From: Hydrogenophilales bacterium 16-64-40
GTDB lineage: Bacteria > Pseudomonadota > Gammaproteobacteria > Burkholderiales > Thiobacillaceae
Assembly (NCBI GenBank): GCA_002256995.1
Contig: NCGX01000002.1
Location: 124,001 to 188,000, forward strand
DNA: 64,000 bases
Direction of reading: 5' to 3'
Position 1 is the stretch's first letter. Each line of letters starts with the position of its first letter. The position numbers were made by a program, and so were the translations under genes. Under the pieces are notes generated by a model, which did not search any database, was not told the DNA's origin, and saw only the letters and a program-made list of their open reading frames with translations. Positions 29,947-41,461 of the stretch are shown here, in pieces.

Positions 29947-31053
29947 TTAGATTCTCATCGGCATCACGACATATTTGAAGCCGGGTTCGCCTTCACTGGT
30001 CAGCAGCATGCTGCTGTTGGCATCGCCCAAGGACAGGGTGATTTCCTCGCTATTGAGTGCGCCCAGGCCATCGAGCAGATAGGTCACGTTGAAGCCGACG
30101 TCCAATGGCTCGCCATCGTAGCTGACTTCGATTTCGTCGGCCGCCTCTTCCTGCTCGTTGTTGTTGCAGACGATGCCCAGGGTGTTTTCGCTCATCACCA
30201 GGCGCACGCCGCGGAATTTTTCGTTCGACAGGATTGCCGCGCGCTGCAGGGCCTGGATCACGCTCTGGCGGTTGGCCTTGAGGTGGCGCGGCTGGCTGGC
30301 CGGGATGACGCGATGGTAATCGGGGAATTTGCCGTCCACCACCTTGGTGACGAGTTCGGTGCCGGACAGTGTGATGGTGACCTGATTGGCGCCAATGCGC
30401 AGCTCGACGGGGTCGTCCACGTCGCTCAACAACTTGGAGAGTTCGACCACGGTCTTGCGCGGAATGATGACCTCGCGCGCCTCGGCACTGGTTTCCAGCG
30501 GGGTTTCGGCATAGCTCAGACGATGGCCGTCGGTGGCCACCACGCGTAGCTGCGTGCCGTCCAGCACCAACAGCATGCCGTTGAGATAATACCGGATGTC
30601 CTGGCTGGCCATGGCGAACTGCACCAGCTGCAGCAGACGTTTCAGCGTTTTTTGCGGCAGGCGGATCGCCTCCCCCAGGCCGGCGCCGGTTTCTACCCGC
30701 GGAAAATCGGCGGCGGGCAGGGTTTGCAGGGTGAAGCGCGACTTGCCCGCGCTCACCACCACCTGGCTGTCACGGGTGTCGAGCTTGATTTTGGCAGTGT
30801 CCGGCAACGCGCGAACAATGTCGAACAGCTTGCGAGCCGCAATGGTGATGGCGAAGTCGTCGCCCGCTTCTGCGCAGTCCACTTGCGTGCTGACCTGCAG
30901 TTCGAGATCGGTCGCCAGCACGGTGAGCGTGCCGTTTTTCTTCTCCAGCAGCAGGTTGGACAGGATGGGCAGGGTGTGGCGACGTTCGACTACCCCGACC
31001 ACTGCCGAGAGGGAAGCCAGGAGTGCGTTGCGTTCGCTTTGTACTAATAGCAT
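29947..31053 (-). CDS. dnaN: DNA polymerase III beta sliding clamp
   Basis: A 368-residue clamp with three repeats of the DNA-clamp fold and the typical end LTSEGEPGFKYVVMPMRI. Two copies form the ring that tethers the replicative polymerase and serves as a docking platform for Hda and repair polymerases. The ATG at 31053 is the only start at the expected N-terminus (MLLVQSERNALLASL). It is separated from dnaA by 180 bases that carry DnaA boxes. Confidence 0.98.
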   Translation of the reverse strand: MLLVQSERNALLASLSAVVGVVERRHTLPILSNLLLEKKNGTLTVLATDLELQVSTQVDCAEAGDDFAITIAARKLFDIVRALPDTAKIKLDTRDSQVVVSAGKSRFTLQTLPAADFPRVETGAGLGEAIRLPQKTLKRLLQLVQFAMASQDIRYYLNGMLLVLDGTQLRVVATDGHRLSYAETPLETSAEAREVIIPRKTVVELSKLLSDVDDPVELRIGANQVTITLSGTELVTKVVDGKFPDYHRVIPASQPRHLKANRQSVIQALQRAAILSNEKFRGVRLVMSENTLGIVCNNNEQEEAADEIEVSYDGEPLDVGFNVTYLLDGLGALNSEEITLSLGDANSSMLLTSEGEPGFKYVVMPMRI

Positions 31054-31233
31054 TTGTATATATACCTAAAAGTCATAATAAAGGCGGCCAAAAACTGGGG
31101 ATAAGCTTTTTTACCTAATTAAAATAACCGCTTGTGTCGAATTTTGGGTGTGGGTAACACCTTGGCCGTGTGGGAGAGGTGGGGATAGTTTTTCTCCATT
31201 CGCCGCACGACCTGACTTATCCACATTTCATCC
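31054..31233. other. Probable oriC: DnaA boxes and an AT-rich stretch between dnaA and dnaN
   Basis: A perfect DnaA box TTATCCACA lies at 31217-31225. Near matches on the other strand are TTACCCACA (31157-31149), TTATCCCCA (31104-31096) and CTATCCCCA (31188-31180). An AT-rich run at 31104-31127 lies beside them and could be the unwinding element. Four boxes in 180 bases next to dnaA is the usual origin layout; the dnaA upstream region with one more perfect box is the alternative. Confidence 0.65.
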
Positions 31234-32607
31234 TCAGCCTGTCAGGCTTTGTAACAACACCAGATAGTCACGTCCGATGTCGGCTTGCGTCTCGCGTAAT
31301 TCGGCAACCTTGCGGCAGGCGTGTATGACCGTGGTGTGGTCGCGCCCGCCGAACGATTCGCCAATTTCGGGCAGGCTCTGGTTGGTCAGTTCCTTCGCGA
31401 GCGCCATCGCGATCTGGCGGGGGCGCGCCAGGTTGCGGGTGCGCTTCTTGGAAAACATGTCGGCGACCTTGATCTTGTAAAAGTCGGCGACGGTTTTCTG
31501 GATATTTTCGATCGAGACGATGCGCGAAGTCGACGCGATGAGGTCGCGCAGCGCTTCCTTCACCAGTTCCAGCGTGATCGGTTTTTCGTGGAAGCGCGAA
31601 AACGCGATCACGCGCTTCAGGGCGCCTTCCAGTTCGCGCACGTTGGAGCGCACCTGCTTGGCGATGAAGAAGGCAACGTTCTCGTCGAGCTTGAGGTTTT
31701 CCGCCTGCGCTTTGGCCAGCAGGATGGCGACCCGCATTTCCAGTTCAGGCGGCTCGACAGCCACCGTCAAGCCCCAGGCAAATCGCGATTTCAGCCGGTC
31801 GTCGAGGCCGCTGATTTCCTTGGGGAAAGTGTCGCAGGTAATGACGATCTGCTTCTTGTTTTCGATCAGCGAATTGAAAACATAGAAAAACTCTTCCTGG
31901 GTGCGGTCTTTCTTGGCCAGGAACTGAATGTCGTCGATCAGCAGCAGGTCCAGCGACATGTAGCGCCGCTTCAGGTCGTCGAACTGCTTGTTCAGATAGG
32001 CCTTGACCACATCGTCCACATAATCGTTGGCGTGGATATAGCTGATGCGCGCGTCGGGGTTGGCCTGGCGCACCGTGTTGCCGATCGCCTGCAGCAGGTG
32101 GGTCTTGCCCAGGCCCACTCCGCCGTATACGAACAGCGGGTTGTAGGCCACCCCGGGGTTGTTGGAAATCTGCAGGGCGGCCGCGCGGGCCAGCTGGTTG
32201 GCTCGGCCGGAGACGAAGTTGTCGAAATTGAAGCCTGGATTGATGCGCAGGCCCACCTGGGCCGGTGCTATGGCAGCGACCGGCGCGGGTGCGGCGTAGG
32301 GTGCCGTCGACTGGGGCGCGGGCGCGCGCGGCGTGCTGCTTTTCTTGCCCAACGCGTAGGTGATGGCGACCGGATGCGGGTAATACTCCTGCGCCCACCC
32401 CTCGATGTGCTCGGCAAACTTTTCGCGCACCCAGTCCATCACGAAATGGTTGGGCGCCAGAATCCGCACGTCACCCCCCGTGTCGTCGAAGACCAGGGGT
32501 TTGATCCATGTGCTAAATTGCTGCTGGGTCAGATTGGCGCGGAAGCGCTCTTGGCAAAGGTCCCAGAAGGAATCCATAGTCGAGGGGTGGGGGGCGGTAA
32601 GCTGCAT
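31234..32607 (-). CDS. dnaA: Chromosomal replication initiator DnaA
   Basis: A protein of about 457 residues: N-terminal DnaB/DiaA-binding domain ([19 protein letters not shown]), a proline/alanine-rich linker, AAA+ domain with Walker [10 protein letters not shown] and Walker [10 protein letters not shown], and the DnaA-box-reading domain with [15 protein letters not shown]. The start is uncertain: ATG at 32607 is chosen; a TTG at 32616 would add three residues and an ATG at 32577 would remove ten. A GGAG site lies about 20 bases before the ATG. A DnaA box upstream suggests autoregulation. Confidence 0.96.
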   Translation of the reverse strand: MQLTAPHPSTMDSFWDLCQERFRANLTQQQFSTWIKPLVFDDTGGDVRILAPNHFVMDWVREKFAEHIEGWAQEYYPHPVAITYALGKKSSTPRAPAPQSTAPYAAPAPVAAIAPAQVGLRINPGFNFDNFVSGRANQLARAAALQISNNPGVAYNPLFVYGGVGLGKTHLLQAIGNTVRQANPDARISYIHANDYVDDVVKAYLNKQFDDLKRRYMSLDLLLIDDIQFLAKKDRTQEEFFYVFNSLIENKKQIVITCDTFPKEISGLDDRLKSRFAWGLTVAVEPPELEMRVAILLAKAQAENLKLDENVAFFIAKQVRSNVRELEGALKRVIAFSRFHEKPITLELVKEALRDLIASTSRIVSIENIQKTVADFYKIKVADMFSKKRTRNLARPRQIAMALAKELTNQSLPEIGESFGGRDHTTVIHACRKVAELRETQADIGRDYLVLLQSLTG

Positions 32608-32644
32608 GGGATTCAAACACGAATCTTACTCTCCTTTGACCGGG

Positions 32645-32653
32645 TTATCCACA
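32645..32653 (+). promoter_or_regulatory. DnaA box in the dnaA-rpmH divergent region
   Basis: TTATCCACA, a perfect box, about 40 bases upstream of the dnaA start. It suits DnaA autorepression and could also be part of the origin. Confidence 0.75.
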
Positions 32654-32694
32654 GGCCAGATGGAGCGGGAACCGACGGGTCTGCCCACATCAAC

Positions 32695-32724
32695 TTGACA
32701 TCCTCCCGGCCGGGAGGGTTTAAT
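32695..32724 (+). promoter_or_regulatory. Probable rpmH promoter with a perfect palindrome as spacer
   Basis: TTGACA (32695-32700) and TTTAAT (32719-32724) are 18 bases apart, a good sigma-70 promoter 80 bases before rpmH. Almost the entire spacer is the perfect 16-bp palindrome CCTCCCGGCCGGGAGG (32702-32717). A repressor or activator could bind there, but no protein can be named. Confidence 0.6.
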
Positions 32725-32803
32725 ACGCGGTTTTTCAACAGATTTTTTGTGTTCGACCGCCCTGCTCGCAGGAACCGGCCGGACCCCGCCAGAAAGGATA
32801 GTC

Positions 32804-32938
32804 ATGAAACGCACTTATCAACCCTCTACCGTCCGTCGCAAGCGCACCCACGGTTTCCGCGCCCGCATGAAAACCAAGGCAGGCCGCGCCATCATCAACG
32901 CACGCCGCGCCAAGGGCCGCGAGCGTCTGGCAGTCTGA
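32804..32938 (+). CDS. rpmH: Ribosomal protein bL34
   Basis: The 44-residue product [19 protein letters not shown]... is an unmistakable full-length bL34 of the large ribosomal subunit, very rich in Arg and Lys. The ATG at 32804 follows AAAGGA. Too short for many gene callers, but it is in its conserved place between dnaA and rnpA and opens the rightward operon. Confidence 0.98.
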   Translation: MKRTYQPSTVRRKRTHGFRARMKTKAGRAIINARRAKGRERLAV

Positions 32939-33354
32939 CCGACACGCATCCCGATACGTCTCGCGGCGTTCGTCTGCGCGACGCGCGGCTGGTCGCCAAG
33001 GCCGATTTCGATCGGGTGTTTGCCGACAACCAGCGCGCCAGGACCGACTATGTGGTGGTCATGGCGCGTCCCAACCAGGTGGGTTATCCGCGCCTGGGCA
33101 TGGTGATTGCCAAACGCCTGCTTGCACGGGCGGTTGATCGCAACCGTGTCAAGCGCTGTGTGCGGGAAAGCTTCCGGCAGGTACTGCCGGAGCTTCCTGC
33201 ATGCGATTTCGTCGTTCGCCTGATCGCCAAGCCGGTTCGCGGCGACGAGGCACGCGATTTGTCACGCACCTTTAAACGTGCCGGCAACCGTGCCATGGCA
33301 AAATGGCCAACGGCTCCGGTGAGCGAAATCGCGCCGGAATTCTCTTCCACCTAA
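32935..33354 (+). CDS. rnpA: Ribonuclease P protein component
   Basis: The product has the RnpA fold and signature: [20 protein letters not shown] at the front, then [29 protein letters not shown], containing the RNR box. It joins RNase P RNA to mature tRNA 5' ends. No ATG, GTG or TTG lies in frame at the expected N-terminus; the likeliest start is CTG at 32935, which overlaps the rpmH stop (CTGA) and would couple the two genes, giving 139 residues. CTG at 32974 is the other option. The frame also stays open through the whole of rpmH, but without a start codon there. Confidence 0.9.
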   Translation: MTDTHPDTSRGVRLRDARLVAKADFDRVFADNQRARTDYVVVMARPNQVGYPRLGMVIAKRLLARAVDRNRVKRCVRESFRQVLPELPACDFVVRLIAKPVRGDEARDLSRTFKRAGNRAMAKWPTAPVSEIAPEFSST

Positions 33355-33368
33355 ACGCGTCCCGTCTC

Positions 33369-35009
33369 ATGGATAACCAGCGGCTGATCCTTTTTATTGT
33401 CTTCTCCTTTTCGCTGCTTTTGCTGTGGGAAGCCTGGCAGGACAAAAACGCGCCGGTGCCGGTCGCGCCCTCCGCGACGACGGCCCCGGCAACAGGCGCG
33501 CCAACGCCCAGTGAGGCCCTGAAAGCGACCGCGCCACCCGCTACGCCATCAACTGGTTTTGGCCGGGGCCCGCGTGCCATTGTGGAAACCGACGTATTGC
33601 GCGCCACCATCGATGGCAATGGCGGTGACCTGCGCGAGCTGCAATTGCTGCCGTATCGCGGAACCGAAGACAAGAACCAGGTTTTCACCCTGTTCGAGGA
33701 CAGCCAAACGCAAGCCTATCTGGCGCAAAGCGGCCTAGTTGGGGAAGGCCTGCCGACGCACCGCAGCGAATTCCAGCTCAATCCAGGCACCTATCGCCTG
33801 ACCGGCGGTGCGGCGCAGCTGGAAGTACCGCTGGTATGGAGCGACCCCGCCACCGGCGTGCGCGTCGAAAAAACCTATATTTTCAAGCGCGGCAGCTATC
33901 AGATCGCTGTCAGAACCCGAGTCATCAACGGCGGCACCAAGCCCATTGATCTGACCCCTTATTACCAGTTCACCCGTCATGGCGAAGCGCCACGCGGCGA
34001 ATCCTTCTTCATCCACTCTTATACGGGCCCGGCTTTCTACACCGACGCTGAGAAATTTCAGAAGGTCGCGTTCAAGGACATTCAGGAAGGCAAGGCCGAT
34101 TTTCAGAAAACCGCCGACAATGGCTGGGTCGGGATGGTGCAACACCACTTCGTGTCGGCCTGGCTGCCCGAGGGCAGCGTCAAGCGCGAGTATTACACCC
34201 GCGCATTGGGCGACGGCTTGTATTCAGCCGGGGTGATCGTGGCCGAAGGCACGCTCGAGCCCGGCCAGCAAAAGACGTTTACCGTCCCGCTATATGCCGG
34301 GCCGCAAACCCAGACCGTGCTGGAAAAAACCGCACCCGGGCTGGACTTGGTGCGCGACTACGGCTGGCTCACGCCGCTGGCGTACCCAATATACTGGTCG
34401 CTGGAAAAAATCGAGCGTCTGGTCGGCAACTGGGGCTGGGCCATCATCATCCTGACCTTTCTCCTCAAGCTGGCGCTGTACCCGCTGTCGGCGGCCGGCT
34501 ACAGGTCGATGGCCAAGATGAAGAAGCTGACGCCGCGCCTGCAGAAGCTGAAAGAAACCTACGGCGACGACCGTGCTAAATTGCATCAGTCGATGGCAGA
34601 GATGTACAAGACCGAGAAAATCAATCCGCTCGGTGGCTGTCTGCCCATCCTGATCCAGATCCCGGTGTTCATCGCACTGTACTGGGTGTTGCTTGCGGCG
34701 GTCGAAATGCGTGGTGCGCCCTGGCTGGGCTGGATCACCGACCTGACCGCGCCTGATCCGTGGTACATCCTGCCCGTAATCATGGGCATCACCTCGATCC
34801 TGCAGGTCAAGCTGAACCCGCAGCCGATGGATCCGATGCAGGCCAAGATCATGATGATCATGCCGGTGGCGTTTACCGTGATGTTCATCTTTTTCCCGGC
34901 TGGCCTGGTGCTCTACTGGGTCGTCAACAACATCCTGTCCATCGCGCAGCAGTGGATGATCAACAGGCAGGTTGTGGGCGGTGACAAACCTGCCACCGCC
35001 AAGACCTGA
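33369..35009 (+). CDS. yidC: Membrane protein insertase YidC
   Basis: A 546-residue YidC: N-terminal signal anchor ([18 protein letters not shown]), a large periplasmic beta domain (about 60-345), and the conserved five-helix insertase core from [18 protein letters not shown] with the coiled hairpin [19 protein letters not shown] and [16 protein letters not shown]. It inserts proteins such as AtpE into the inner membrane. The ATG at 33369 opens the signal anchor; it is 14 bases after rnpA. The small gene yidD, often between rnpA and yidC, is not here. Confidence 0.97.
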   Translation: MDNQRLILFIVFSFSLLLLWEAWQDKNAPVPVAPSATTAPATGAPTPSEALKATAPPATPSTGFGRGPRAIVETDVLRATIDGNGGDLRELQLLPYRGTEDKNQVFTLFEDSQTQAYLAQSGLVGEGLPTHRSEFQLNPGTYRLTGGAAQLEVPLVWSDPATGVRVEKTYIFKRGSYQIAVRTRVINGGTKPIDLTPYYQFTRHGEAPRGESFFIHSYTGPAFYTDAEKFQKVAFKDIQEGKADFQKTADNGWVGMVQHHFVSAWLPEGSVKREYYTRALGDGLYSAGVIVAEGTLEPGQQKTFTVPLYAGPQTQTVLEKTAPGLDLVRDYGWLTPLAYPIYWSLEKIERLVGNWGWAIIILTFLLKLALYPLSAAGYRSMAKMKKLTPRLQKLKETYGDDRAKLHQSMAEMYKTEKINPLGGCLPILIQIPVFIALYWVLLAAVEMRGAPWLGWITDLTAPDPWYILPVIMGITSILQVKLNPQPMDPMQAKIMMIMPVAFTVMFIFFPAGLVLYWVVNNILSIAQQWMINRQVVGGDKPATAKT

Positions 35010-36321
35010 GCTGATTGCCGCCATCGCAACCGCCCCCGGGCGTGGTGGGGTGGGGGTGGTTCGGGTGTCGGGCGCGGAAATGGCCCCGCTTGCCGCAGCA
35101 ATACTCGGACGCGTACCTGAGCCGCGCCATGCCACCTTTGCACGTTTTCTCGATGACGATGGCGAGGTGATCGACGAGGGCATCGCGCTCTATTTTGCCG
35201 CGCCGCACTCATTCACCGGCGAAAACGTGCTGGAGCTGCAGGGGCATGGCGGGCCGGTGGTGCTCAATCTGATCCTGCAGCGCTGTCTCGAGCTTGGCGC
35301 GCGGCTGGCCGAGCCGGGCGAGTTTTCCCGACGCGCGTTTCTCAACGGCAAGCTCGATCTGGCGCAGGCCGAGGCGGTGGCTGATCTGATCGACGCCGTG
35401 TCCACCGAGGCCGCACGCTCGGCGGTGCGCTCGCTGTCGGGCGCCTTCTCGGCGCGGATTGCCGAGCTGGTCGAGGCGCTGACCCGCCTGCGCATGCTGG
35501 TCGAAGCCACGCTGGATTTTCCTGAAGAAGAAATCGATTTCCTGCGCGACGCCGATGCGTTTGGCCGGCTCGATGCCATCGATGCCCGCCTGCAGGCGGT
35601 GCGTTCTCAGGCCAGGCAGGGCGCGTTGCTGCGTGAAGGCCTGACCGTGGTGCTGATCGGCCAGCCGAACGTCGGCAAGTCGAGCCTGATGAACCGGCTG
35701 GCCGGATATGAGGCGGCGATCGTCACCGAAATCGCGGGCACCACGCGCGACACCGTGCGCGAGGCGATCCAGATCCAGGGCGTGCCGCTGCATCTCATCG
35801 ACACCGCCGGCCTGCGCGACACCGACGACCCGGTGGAGCAGCTCGGCATCGCCCGCACCTGGGCGGCGGTGGAAAAAGCCGATGTGGCATTGCTGCTGGT
35901 GGATGCCGCGCACGGCGTCGGCGAACGCGAGGCGGCGATCCTGCAGCGCCTGCCGAAAGCGGCGCGGCTGACGCTCCACAACAAGATCGACGTCAGCTTC
36001 GATGCGCCGCGCGCGGCGGGTGACGAAGTCTGGCTGTCCGCCAAAACCGGTGCCGGGATCGAGCTGCTGCGCGAAAAGCTGCTTGAAGCGGCGGGCTGGC
36101 AGGCCGCGGGCGAGGGCGCTTTCATGGCGCGCGCGCGCCATCTCGACGCGCTCGAGCGTGCCGCTCGCCACCTTGCCGCCGCGCGCGCCACGGCCGCACA
36201 ACTCGAGCTGTTTGCCGAGGAACTCCGGCTGGCGCAGGCCGCCCTGTCGGAGATCGTCGGCGAATTCACTGCCGACGACCTGCTGGGCGAAATCTTCAGC
36301 AAGTTCTGCATCGGCAAGTGA
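34981..36321 (+). CDS. mnmE: tRNA-modifying GTPase MnmE (TrmE)
   Basis: A 446-residue GTPase: N-terminal folate-binding domain beginning [20 protein letters not shown], helical domain, G domain with [12 protein letters not shown] and the switch TTRD, and the invariant C-terminus CIGK. With MnmG, encoded in this window at 45.7 kb, it installs the 5-carboxymethylaminomethyl group on wobble uridines. The GTG at 34981 gives the usual N-terminus and overlaps the end of yidC by 29 bases; a TTG at 34972 is an alternative. Confidence 0.96.
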   Translation: MTNLPPPRPELIAAIATAPGRGGVGVVRVSGAEMAPLAAAILGRVPEPRHATFARFLDDDGEVIDEGIALYFAAPHSFTGENVLELQGHGGPVVLNLILQRCLELGARLAEPGEFSRRAFLNGKLDLAQAEAVADLIDAVSTEAARSAVRSLSGAFSARIAELVEALTRLRMLVEATLDFPEEEIDFLRDADAFGRLDAIDARLQAVRSQARQGALLREGLTVVLIGQPNVGKSSLMNRLAGYEAAIVTEIAGTTRDTVREAIQIQGVPLHLIDTAGLRDTDDPVEQLGIARTWAAVEKADVALLLVDAAHGVGEREAAILQRLPKAARLTLHNKIDVSFDAPRAAGDEVWLSAKTGAGIELLREKLLEAAGWQAAGEGAFMARARHLDALERAARHLAAARATAAQLELFAEELRLAQAALSEIVGEFTADDLLGEIFSKFCIGK

Positions 36322-36397
36322 TCGGCAGTCCTGGCTTTTTCCCGGGTGCGCCAGCGCTTATGCTTGAAGCGTGTTTTTCCCCTCAGGATTGTCAGTC

Positions 36398-38164
36398 ATG
36401 CTGACCTGGCGCGGCATCGCCGACGAGCTCAAGATCCATCGGGTGCGCCTGCTGCAGGCCAACCTGATTGCATTGCTGGCCGTTATGGCAGCGGTGCCGG
36501 TGCCGCTCTTGCTGCCGCTGATGGTCGACGAGGTGCTGCTGCAGCACCCGGGCAAAATGGTCGCCGCCATCGGGGCCTGGTTTCCGGCCGCGTGGCATGG
36601 GCCGCTGCTGTTCATCGGCGCGGCGCTGCTGCTGACCGTGGCCCTGCGGCTGACCGCCATCCTGCTCAACGTGTGGCAGGGGCGGACGTTCTCGCTGCTG
36701 GCGAAGGAGGTGGTGTACCGCATTCGGGTGCGTATGCTGAACCGTCTGTCGCGCATCGCGCTGTCGCAGTTCGAGACGGTGGGCGCCGGGCGGGTGACGT
36801 CGCATTTCGTGACGGATCTGAATGCCATCGACAGCTTCCTTGGCGCCTCGGTGTCGGGCCTGGTGGTGTCGGTGCTGACCCTGGTCGGCGTCGCCGCCGT
36901 GCTGTTCTGGATGCATTGGCAGCTGGCGCTGTTCATCCTGCTGTTGAATCCCGTCGTCATCCTGTTTTCGACCCGGCTCGGCAAGCGGGTGAAGGACCTG
37001 AAAAAATTCGAGAACCGCGCGTTTGAAGTGTTTCAGGATGCGCTTTCCGAAACGCTGGATGCCTTGACCCAGATCCGCGCGATGAATCGCGAGAAGCATT
37101 ATCTGGCGCGGGTAAGCGAGCGCGCCGCCGATATCCGCCAGCATGCGGCGGCGTTCGCCTGGAAGTCGGACGCGATGAGCCGGTTTTCCTTCTTCGTCTT
37201 TCTCGCAGGCTTCGACGCCTTTCGCGCCGGCGCGATGCTGATGGTCGTGTTTTCCGACCTTTCCATCGGCGAGATGCTGGCGGTGTTCGGCTACCTGTGG
37301 TTCATGATGACGCCGGTGCAGGAACTGGTGAACATGCAGTACGCCTGGTACGCCGCTAACGCCGCGCTGGGGCGCATCAACGCGCTGCTCGGCCTTGCCA
37401 GCGAGCCGCAACATCCGGCGCTGCGCGACCCCTTTGCCGGCCAGCCCACCGTCGGCATTGCGCTCGACCACGTGAGCTTTGCCTACGACGAGGGCGAGAC
37501 CGTGCTCGACGACGTCAGCCTGACGGTGGCGGCGGGCGAGAAGGTGGCGCTGGTGGGCGCCTCGGGCGGCGGCAAGTCGACCCTGGTGCAGGCGCTGCTG
37601 GGGCTGTATCCGGTGAAGTCGGGCCAGATCTTGTATGGCGGCGTGCCGGTGACCGAGATCGGCTGGGAAACGGTGCGCGAGCACGTCGGCGTTGTGCTGC
37701 AGCACCCGGTGCTGTTCAACGACAGCGTACGCGCCAACCTGACGCTGGGGCGCGAGGCCGACGATGCCGTGCTGTGGCAGGCGCTGGAGATCGCCCAGCT
37801 GAAGGACTACATCGCTGCGCTGCCGCACGGGCTGGATACGGTCGTGGGGCGCCAGGGCGTGCGCATGTCGGGCGGCCAGCGCCAACGGCTGGCGATCGCG
37901 CGCATGATCGTCGCCGACCCGGAAATCGTCATCCTCGACGAGGCCACCTCGGCGCTCGACAGCGACACCGAACGACGCCTGCATCAAGCGCTCAGCGGGT
38001 TTCTGGGCGGGCGCACCACGCTCATCATCGCCCACCGCCTGTCGGCGGTGAAACAGGCCGACCGCATCCTGGTGTTCGAGAACGGCCGGGTGGTGGAAGC
38101 GGGCGGCCACGACGAGCTGATCGGCCGCGGCGGCTTGTATCACAAGCTGTATCACCCCGCCTGA
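36398..38164 (+). CDS. ABC exporter, fused permease and ATPase
   Basis: A 588-residue half-transporter: six membrane helices (about residues 20-300, beginning LIALLAVMAAVPVPLLLPLMV) and a nucleotide-binding domain with Walker A GASGGGKST, signature MSGGQRQRLAIARM and Walker B VILDEATSALD. The exporter architecture (as in MsbA) works as a homodimer; substrate is unknown. The ATG at 36398, after AGGA, begins MLTWRGIADEL and is preferred to an upstream GTG. It stands alone between mnmE and the helicase gene. Confidence 0.9.
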   Translation: MLTWRGIADELKIHRVRLLQANLIALLAVMAAVPVPLLLPLMVDEVLLQHPGKMVAAIGAWFPAAWHGPLLFIGAALLLTVALRLTAILLNVWQGRTFSLLAKEVVYRIRVRMLNRLSRIALSQFETVGAGRVTSHFVTDLNAIDSFLGASVSGLVVSVLTLVGVAAVLFWMHWQLALFILLLNPVVILFSTRLGKRVKDLKKFENRAFEVFQDALSETLDALTQIRAMNREKHYLARVSERAADIRQHAAAFAWKSDAMSRFSFFVFLAGFDAFRAGAMLMVVFSDLSIGEMLAVFGYLWFMMTPVQELVNMQYAWYAANAALGRINALLGLASEPQHPALRDPFAGQPTVGIALDHVSFAYDEGETVLDDVSLTVAAGEKVALVGASGGGKSTLVQALLGLYPVKSGQILYGGVPVTEIGWETVREHVGVVLQHPVLFNDSVRANLTLGREADDAVLWQALEIAQLKDYIAALPHGLDTVVGRQGVRMSGGQRQRLAIARMIVADPEIVILDEATSALDSDTERRLHQALSGFLGGRTTLIIAHRLSAVKQADRILVFENGRVVEAGGHDELIGRGGLYHKLYHPA

Positions 38165-38509
38165 GATCATTTCAAAACCAGGGCTACCTATTACAGCGTT
38201 TTCTGATATACTCCGTTGAGTTGTGCATACAGCAGTGGGCAGGTCAGGCTTTTGCCGCCGTGCCTCGGGACTGTTCTCACAGCCCCATCGTCTTCGACCT
38301 CTCTTTTGTGCTCCGGTGTTTTCTGACAGCCGGCAGTGACAAGTCTTGTGGTTGGCGCCGATGTGATCGACGCGACCCGTTGGGCGGGCTGGCATGTATC
38401 CATTCCAGACGCCGCTTATATTCCGGTTCGTATATTTTATGACCTGTTCGGTATTGAACCGGGCGCAGGTCTGTTTTGCGCGTTTGAGCGCACTCAAAAG
38501 GTATTTGTC
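38165..38509. other. Long leader between the ABC exporter and the RNA helicase gene
   Basis: 345 bases with no gene. A possible -10 TGATATACT near 38204 points rightward, which would leave a long untranslated leader before the helicase start at 38510. RNA-helicase genes often have long autoregulated leaders; no known RNA family is recognised here. Confidence 0.4.
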
Positions 38510-40168
<1,659 letters not shown>

Positions 40169-40190
40169 TCGCTCGCACGATCAAGGGCGA

Positions 40191-40226
40191 TAAAAAGGGG
40201 GGTTTCACGTGAAACCCCCTTTTTTT
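40191..40226 (+). terminator. Rho-independent terminator of the helicase gene, with a parS core as its stem
   Basis: After a run of A, GGGGGTTTCACGTGAAACCC is followed by CC and at least seven T. It is a near-perfect inverted repeat that also contains the parS core (40202-40215). Confidence 0.85.
40202..40215. promoter_or_regulatory. parS: parS-like ParB-binding site 1
   Basis: GTTTCACGTGAAAC, identical to the 14-bp core of the universal parS palindrome TGTTTCACGTGAAACA. It lies within the helicase terminator, 9 kb from the origin candidate and 8 kb from parAB. Confidence 0.8.
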
Positions 40227-40294
40227 GTTCGCTTTTTTTGCCGATGCTCGTTTGAGCGCGCGGAGGTCTGCGCGCCCCTTTCTGAAGGCCGCGG

Positions 40295-41245
40295 TTATTG
40301 GAGGAAGTCGGCTTGCGCCAGGCCGTTGGCGTGGCAGACTTGGTTTCTGCCGTTGTGCTTGGCGGCATAAAGCGCGCGATCGGCCTGCGTGAGCAATTCC
40401 TCCAGGATCAGCGAAACCTCGCGTTTCTGCATTTGGGGCGTGCAGGTGTTGACGCCGATGCTGGCGGTGATGGTGCTTTTGGTGTTCCTGATGGCCGCAA
40501 TGGCCAGCCGTAGCCGCTCGGCCGCCGCGATGCTTTCGGCCTCGTTCGCGCCGAGGACGGCAACGACAAATTCCTCGCCGCCCAGACGCGCCACAATGTC
40601 GTTTTCCCGGGCGGTGGTCTTGAGGGCGGTTGCAACCATTTACAGGACATGATCGCCTTCGGCGTGGCCGAAGCGGTCGTTCACCGCCTTGAAGTGGTCC
40701 AGATCGATCATCAACAGGGCGGTGCTTTCCTTTCTGCGGCGGGCGGTCCTGAGCATTTGCGCCGCGTGTTCTTGAAAAGCGCGCCGGTTAAGCAGGCCGG
40801 TCAGGCTGTCCCGGTTGGCGAGTTCCTTCAATTCCGCGTGCAGTTTCTGGAGTTCCGCGGTCTGGTGCCGGAGCTTGTCTTCCGCCACCTTGCGTTCGGT
40901 GATGTCGCGCGCGATGCAGAGGGTTGAGTGGCGGCCGTCAATGAGCATCGGGCTCAGCATGATGTCGACCGGCAACTCGCTGCCGTCCTTGCGGCGGGCA
41001 AACAATTCGACGGCCGCGCCCATCTGCCGGCTGTGCGCTTCGGCCATGAACTCGGCACGGTGCCCGACGTGGCGTGCCGCGACACGGGACGGGACCAGCA
41101 TTTCGACCGGCTGGCCGATCAACTCGCGGCGGTCGTAGCCGAACAGGGACTCGGCCTGGGCGTTCGCCAGCGTGATGCGCCCCGCCTGATCGATCAGGAG
41201 CAGGGCGTCCGGCGTGTATTCAAAAATGCGTTGAAAGACTTTCAT
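40295..41245 (-). pseudogene. PAS-GGDEF diguanylate cyclase interrupted by one in-frame TAA
   Basis: The first part (from ATG 41245, MKVFQRIFEYTPDALLLI) is a PAS domain with an ITERK PAC end, then a short coiled coil and the first half of a GGDEF domain (DSLTGLLNRRAF, LLMIDLDHFKAVND). A TAA at 40642-40640 interrupts it after GHAEGDHVL. The same frame continues at once with MVATALK, the I-site REND, active-site GGEEF and the usual C-terminus. Only one codon is changed, so it is either recent inactivation, a sequencing error or a read-through. If intact it would make cyclic di-GMP. The alternative TTG start is 41263. Confidence 0.8.
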
Positions 41246-41461
41246 CAAGGGGCTCGGGCGCAAAAAATGCTTTTAATTTGAGCGATCGGCATGCAATACG
41301 ACCGCCCTCCACGGGCGAAGTCTCATTTTTGAGACAATACCGGATTGGCCGTATCCACGGTGTTGTCATTACACTCGTTGCCACCCGCATCGTTGCACCG
41401 TTCACCTGCGGCATCTTGTCAACTTCCTGGAAGGAAGCTTTACCCTATGGGAAAGGACACT

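Noticed and set aside
31321-33354. 677-residue rightward frame covering dnaA and rpmH
   Set aside because: The frame is antisense to dnaA and out of frame with rpmH; only its last 139 codons (rnpA) are real. Long antisense frames are common in GC-rich coding DNA.
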